DNA of 64,000 nucleotides, taken from contig CABIZX010000001.1 in NCBI GenBank assembly GCA_902363375.1, positions 868,001 through 932,000 of the forward strand, read 5' to 3'. Shown piece after piece: positions 60,687 to 64,000 of this stretch. Source of the stretch: Clostridiaceae bacterium (GTDB taxonomy: Bacteria > Bacillota > Clostridia > Clostridiales > Clostridiaceae). The notes under the pieces were generated by a model. That model searched no databases and was not told the origin of the DNA. It saw only the letters and a list, made by a program, of their open reading frames with translations. Position 1 is the first letter of the stretch. Each line of letters opens with the position of its first letter. The position numbers and the translations under genes are program-made.

Positions 60687-62882
60687 GTGGCAAAGAAATA
60701 TTTTGTTGATAAAGTATTAATGAAAAAGAGAATGATAATAGCGATGCTATTGGCAGGAGTGGTTTTCATAGGATTGACTGTAAGATTAGGTTATGTAATG
60801 TTCGTTAAAGAGTCAACCTATAAATCTTTAGCAACACAACAATGGACCAGTGATGTTAGAATCAATGCTAAAAGAGGAAGATTATTAGACAGAAATGGTA
60901 ATGAACTTGCAGTAAGTGCTAATGTTTATAGAGCAGACTTAGATTTAAACACCTTAAGAAAAGATTTGGAAAATAATGGTATGACCATGGAGCAAGTAGC
61001 AGCAGCACTGGCTCCAATCATTGAAAAAGAAGAGGCAGATGTATTACATATCTTAACTAATCCTCTTCCAAATGGAAAACCTAGAGGTTCTGCTATATTA
61101 AAGAGAAGAATAGAAAAAGATGCGACGGATGCTATAAGAGAGTTTTGTAAAAAAAATAATATTAGTGGGATAGTAATATCACCAGATACAAAACGATATT
61201 ATCCAAATGGAAACTTTGCTGCACATATATTAGGACATACAAATTCTGATGGAGAAGGACTTACAGGGTTAGAGCTTTATTATAATAAATATTTAGCTGG
61301 AGTCCCAGGAATTAAAGTTGCTGAAATTGATCAAAAAAGTGAAGGGTTACCATATACAATTTCAGAGTTTACAGAGCCTATTGATGGAAGAGACGTAGTT
61401 ACTACCATTGACGAGAATATACAATATTTTGCAGAGAAGCTAGCTCAAGAGGCTTTAGAAGATAATGAAGCTAAAGCAGTGTCAATTATGGTTATGGACC
61501 CTAACACAGGAGAAATATTAGCTTTGGCAAATAAGCCAGACTATGATCCTAATAATCCTTGGCCAGAAGGGGTGGCTGATGATGATATTCAGCAAATGTG
61601 GAGAAATAGATTAGTAAGTGATGCTTATGAGCCGGGATCTATTTTTAAGGTAGTTACAGCCACAGCAGCTATAGAAAAGGGTGTTCTTAAAGAAGGAGAA
61701 GCTTTTAATTGTGGTGGTGGACTTACAATTGGTGGAAGGAATATTCACTGTTGGAAGACCTCAGGTCATGGTCCTCAGACCTTTGAGGAAATATTAAAAA
61801 ACTCTTGTAACGTTGGATTTATGATTCTAGGCGAAAGATTAGGAGCAGAAAATCTAAATGAATATATTAAAAAGTTTGGCTTTGGACAAAAGACAGGAAT
61901 TGACCTACCAGGAGAATCTTCTGGTATAGTTAAAGCTACTAAAGATATATCAGTCACTGATTTAGCGACTATATCTTTTGGACAAAGCAATACAACCACA
62001 GGAGTTCAATATATGAGAGCTTTCAATGCAATTGCAAATGGAGGATATTTAATACCTCCTCACTTAATGAAGGAAGTAACTCATTATGATGATAATAATG
62101 AGGTAGTAGTCGATGAAACTTATAATATAGAGAAGAAACAACAATTTACTCCAGAAGCTATGCAGGAGATGAGATTACATCTAGAACAAGTAGTTGGTAC
62201 AGGTGGAGGATCAAAAGCAAAGATAGATGGATATAGAATTGCAGGTAAAACAGGTACAGCACAAAAGGTAGATACTGTTAGGGGTGGTTATGCAGCTGGT
62301 AAATATCTGGCTTCCTTTGCTGGTATGGCACCAGCAGATAATCCAAAGTATACAGTGTTTGTATCTATAGATGAACCAAATCCATCTTTATACTATGCTG
62401 GACAAATCGCAGCTCCAGTAGGGCAAAAATTATTTAATGATTTATTTAATTATAGTGAAATGAAACCTGATGGAAGTTACATGGAAGCAGATGAAAGCTT
62501 AAAAGCAGACGTGATTGTACCAGAAGTTAGAGGATTGTCAATTGCTGATGCTAAAAAAGCAATAACTGATGCAGGGTTAACCATTAGAGTAGAAGGTAGT
62601 GGCGAAACTGTTACAGACATAAATCCTAAACCAGGATTTACTCTTAAAGAAGGAAAGGAAATAATTCTATATGCAGGGAAAGCTAAAGGAAATGCAGATA
62701 CTGTTGTAATTCCTGATTTAAAAGGTTTTACAAAGGAAAGCATTACTAAGCTTTTCAATGATCTAGGCTTAAAGAGTGAGTTTGTAGGTGAAGGATTGGT
62801 AGTAGAACAAAGTATTTCACCGGGACAAGAAATTAAAAAAGGAACCACAGTAACCTTTCATCTAGGCACCTTAGCAGATTAG
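60687..62882 (+). CDS. Class B penicillin-binding protein (FtsI/SpoVD type) with PASTA domains
   Basis: A 731-residue peptidoglycan transpeptidase. Likely start GTG 60687; the membrane helix spans about 15-35. The dimerisation domain begins TSDVRINAKRGRLLDRNGNE. Active-site motifs: SxxK in YEPGSIFKVVTATAAIEKG, SxN in KNSCNVGFMILGE, KTG in AGKTGTAQKV. Two PASTA repeats fill about residues 610-731. It could serve septum formation (FtsI) or spore cortex (SpoVD); gene order alone does not decide. Confidence 0.93.
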   Translation: MAKKYFVDKVLMKKRMIIAMLLAGVVFIGLTVRLGYVMFVKESTYKSLATQQWTSDVRINAKRGRLLDRNGNELAVSANVYRADLDLNTLRKDLENNGMTMEQVAAALAPIIEKEEADVLHILTNPLPNGKPRGSAILKRRIEKDATDAIREFCKKNNISGIVISPDTKRYYPNGNFAAHILGHTNSDGEGLTGLELYYNKYLAGVPGIKVAEIDQKSEGLPYTISEFTEPIDGRDVVTTIDENIQYFAEKLAQEALEDNEAKAVSIMVMDPNTGEILALANKPDYDPNNPWPEGVADDDIQQMWRNRLVSDAYEPGSIFKVVTATAAIEKGVLKEGEAFNCGGGLTIGGRNIHCWKTSGHGPQTFEEILKNSCNVGFMILGERLGAENLNEYIKKFGFGQKTGIDLPGESSGIVKATKDISVTDLATISFGQSNTTTGVQYMRAFNAIANGGYLIPPHLMKEVTHYDDNNEVVVDETYNIEKKQQFTPEAMQEMRLHLEQVVGTGGGSKAKIDGYRIAGKTGTAQKVDTVRGGYAAGKYLASFAGMAPADNPKYTVFVSIDEPNPSLYYAGQIAAPVGQKLFNDLFNYSEMKPDGSYMEADESLKADVIVPEVRGLSIADAKKAITDAGLTIRVEGSGETVTDINPKPGFTLKEGKEIILYAGKAKGNADTVVIPDLKGFTKESITKLFNDLGLKSEFVGEGLVVEQSISPGQEIKKGTTVTFHLGTLAD

Positions 62883-62961
62883 ATATAAAAACTGTCTAAG
62901 ACTTCTACAGGATTAAATATTATGTATATTTCCACAGGTTATCAGGATTAAATCATAAATT

Positions 62962-63000
62962 ATCCGGTAGTTACAGTTTGACTTGTGCTACCGGATTTTA
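62962..63000 (+). terminator. Terminator between penicillin-binding protein gene and murE
   Basis: ATCCGGTAG (62962-62970) pairs with CTACCGGAT (62988-62996), a 9-bp stem followed by TTTTAT. It may only partly stop transcription into murE. Confidence 0.7.
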
Positions 63001-63098
63001 TATGCTATAAGGTATAAAATCTAAATTTTAGGCTATGTTTTAATTAGTATTACCATTTGTTAATATTAGTAAAGAGTATTTTAAGGATGTGATTGAAA

Positions 63099-64000
63099 TG
63101 AAAATAGAAGATTTATTAAAGGGAGTAAGCCATACAAAATTAAGCGGAAATGAAGATATAGAGATAAGTAATTTACAATATGATAGCAGGAAAATAAAAA
63201 GCGGGGATATATTTTTTGCAATAAGTGGCTTTAATGTGGATGGACATAATTTTATATCAAAGGCTATAGAAAATGGTGCTAAAGCAGTGGTAGTTGAAAA
63301 AGATATACCTATGATTAATGAAATAACATATATAAGAGTTGAAAATGGAAGAAGAGCATTGTCAGTGGCAGCTTCGAATTTTTACAATAAACCAAGTGAA
63401 AAGATGAAGATTATAGGTGTAACTGGCACAAATGGAAAGACTACCTCTGCATTTATGTTAAAGGGAATATTAGAAGCTAAGGGGTATAAGGTAGGTTTAA
63501 TAGGTACAATAGCTAATTATATAGGAGATAGAGAGATTCATACAGAGAAGACGACACCAGAATCTTTAGAGCTTCAGCGACTTTTTAGTGAAATGGTAGA
63601 GAATAATATAGATTATTGTGTTATGGAGGTTTCATCTCATTCTTTAGAATTAGATAGAGTTTATGGAATAGAATTTTCACAAGGAATATTTACAAATTTA
63701 ACTCAAGATCACTTAGATTTCCATAAAACATTTGAAAATTATTTTAATGCAAAAAGCAAGTTATTTAAAATGAGTAGACACTCTATAATAAATATAGATG
63801 ATTCTTATGGAGTACAACTTCTTGAAAAGATAAATTCTAAAGTGACTACTTACTCTATTGAAAGAGAAAGTGACTTGAAAGGCTTTAATATTGATTTAGA
63901 ATCTACAGGAATTATATTTAATTTACAAGTGAATAAGAAGGTTTATGAGTTAAAGTTGCCTATACCAGGTAGATACAACGTTTATAATGCATTGGGATGT
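63099..64000 (+). CDS. murE: UDP-MurNAc-tripeptide ligase MurE, N-terminal part (runs off window)
   Basis: The frame from ATG 63099 (AAGGATGTG upstream) is open to the window edge, about 300 residues of an expected 480-490. The N-terminal domain starts MKIEDLLKGVSHTKLSGNED, with LQYDSRKIKSGDIFFAISGF. The ATP-binding loop is IIGVTGTNGKTTSAFMLKGI. EVSSHSLELDRV and FTNLTQDHLDFHKTFENYFN are also classic Mur ligase motifs. It adds the third amino acid, usually meso-diaminopimelate in clostridia; the residue-selecting motif lies beyond the edge. Confidence 0.95.

Overview
The window is a low-GC, AT-rich stretch of a motile, Gram-positive, endospore-former-type Firmicute, most likely Clostridium sensu stricto. 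Supporting signs are strong GGAGG ribosome sites, the flagellar gene order, a CheC/FliY-type chemotaxis set, a fused FliR-FlhB protein, CsrA/FliW instead of FlhDC control, and a class I cyclic di-GMP riboswitch in front of flgB. No rRNA, tRNA, CRISPR array or prophage was seen.

Layout. 1-4092: end of a chemotaxis/switch operon (cheA 3' end, cheC, cheY, cheW, fliM, fliY) closed by a terminator. 4217-11109: late flagellar genes (flgM, flgN, flgK, flgL, fliW, csrA, flaG, fliS, fliD, a FliT-like gene), apparently begun by a sigma-D promoter. 11198-12633: the main flagellin gene with a sigma-D promoter, a CsrA-type hairpin in its leader and a terminator. 12659-20334: a disturbed accessory region inside the flagellar cluster. 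It holds unknown proteins, a motility-associated YjfB-like peptide, a flavodoxin/ferredoxin protein and a decayed copy of it, a PAS-GGDEF-HD-GYP protein, a chemoreceptor, and remnants of a REP-associated transposase, a HEPN/MNT toxin-antitoxin pair and an Rpn-type nuclease. Five direct copies of a 30-base repeat and several palindromes sit at the junctions. 20352-21269: a second, short flagellin with its own sigma-D promoter. 21337-45033: the large flagellar operon from flgB to flgG. It starts at a sigma-A promoter, passes through a c-di-GMP riboswitch, terminator and inverted-repeat leader, encodes basal body, export, motor, FlhF/FlhG, a PilZ protein and sigma-28, and ends at a strong terminator.

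From 45084 on the genes are mostly housekeeping: a membrane protein with a broken 5' end, a CBS/DRTGG pyrophosphatase, a calcium-type P-ATPase, lrgAB with a FadR-like regulator and a clear operator, an unknown basic protein, a Lon-like protease with degenerate ATPase motifs, a second chemoreceptor, ychF, and the start of the division/wall cluster (rsmH, ftsL-like, a class B penicillin-binding protein, partial murE).

The genes form a coherent hierarchy. A sigma-A promoter, gated by c-di-GMP, makes the basal body and sigma-28. FlgM holds sigma-28 until the hook is complete. Sigma-28 then fires the flgM, flagellin and chemoreceptor promoters, and flagellin translation is probably trimmed by CsrA, itself titrated by FliW. 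The PilZ protein and the GGDEF/HD-GYP protein add further c-di-GMP control points.
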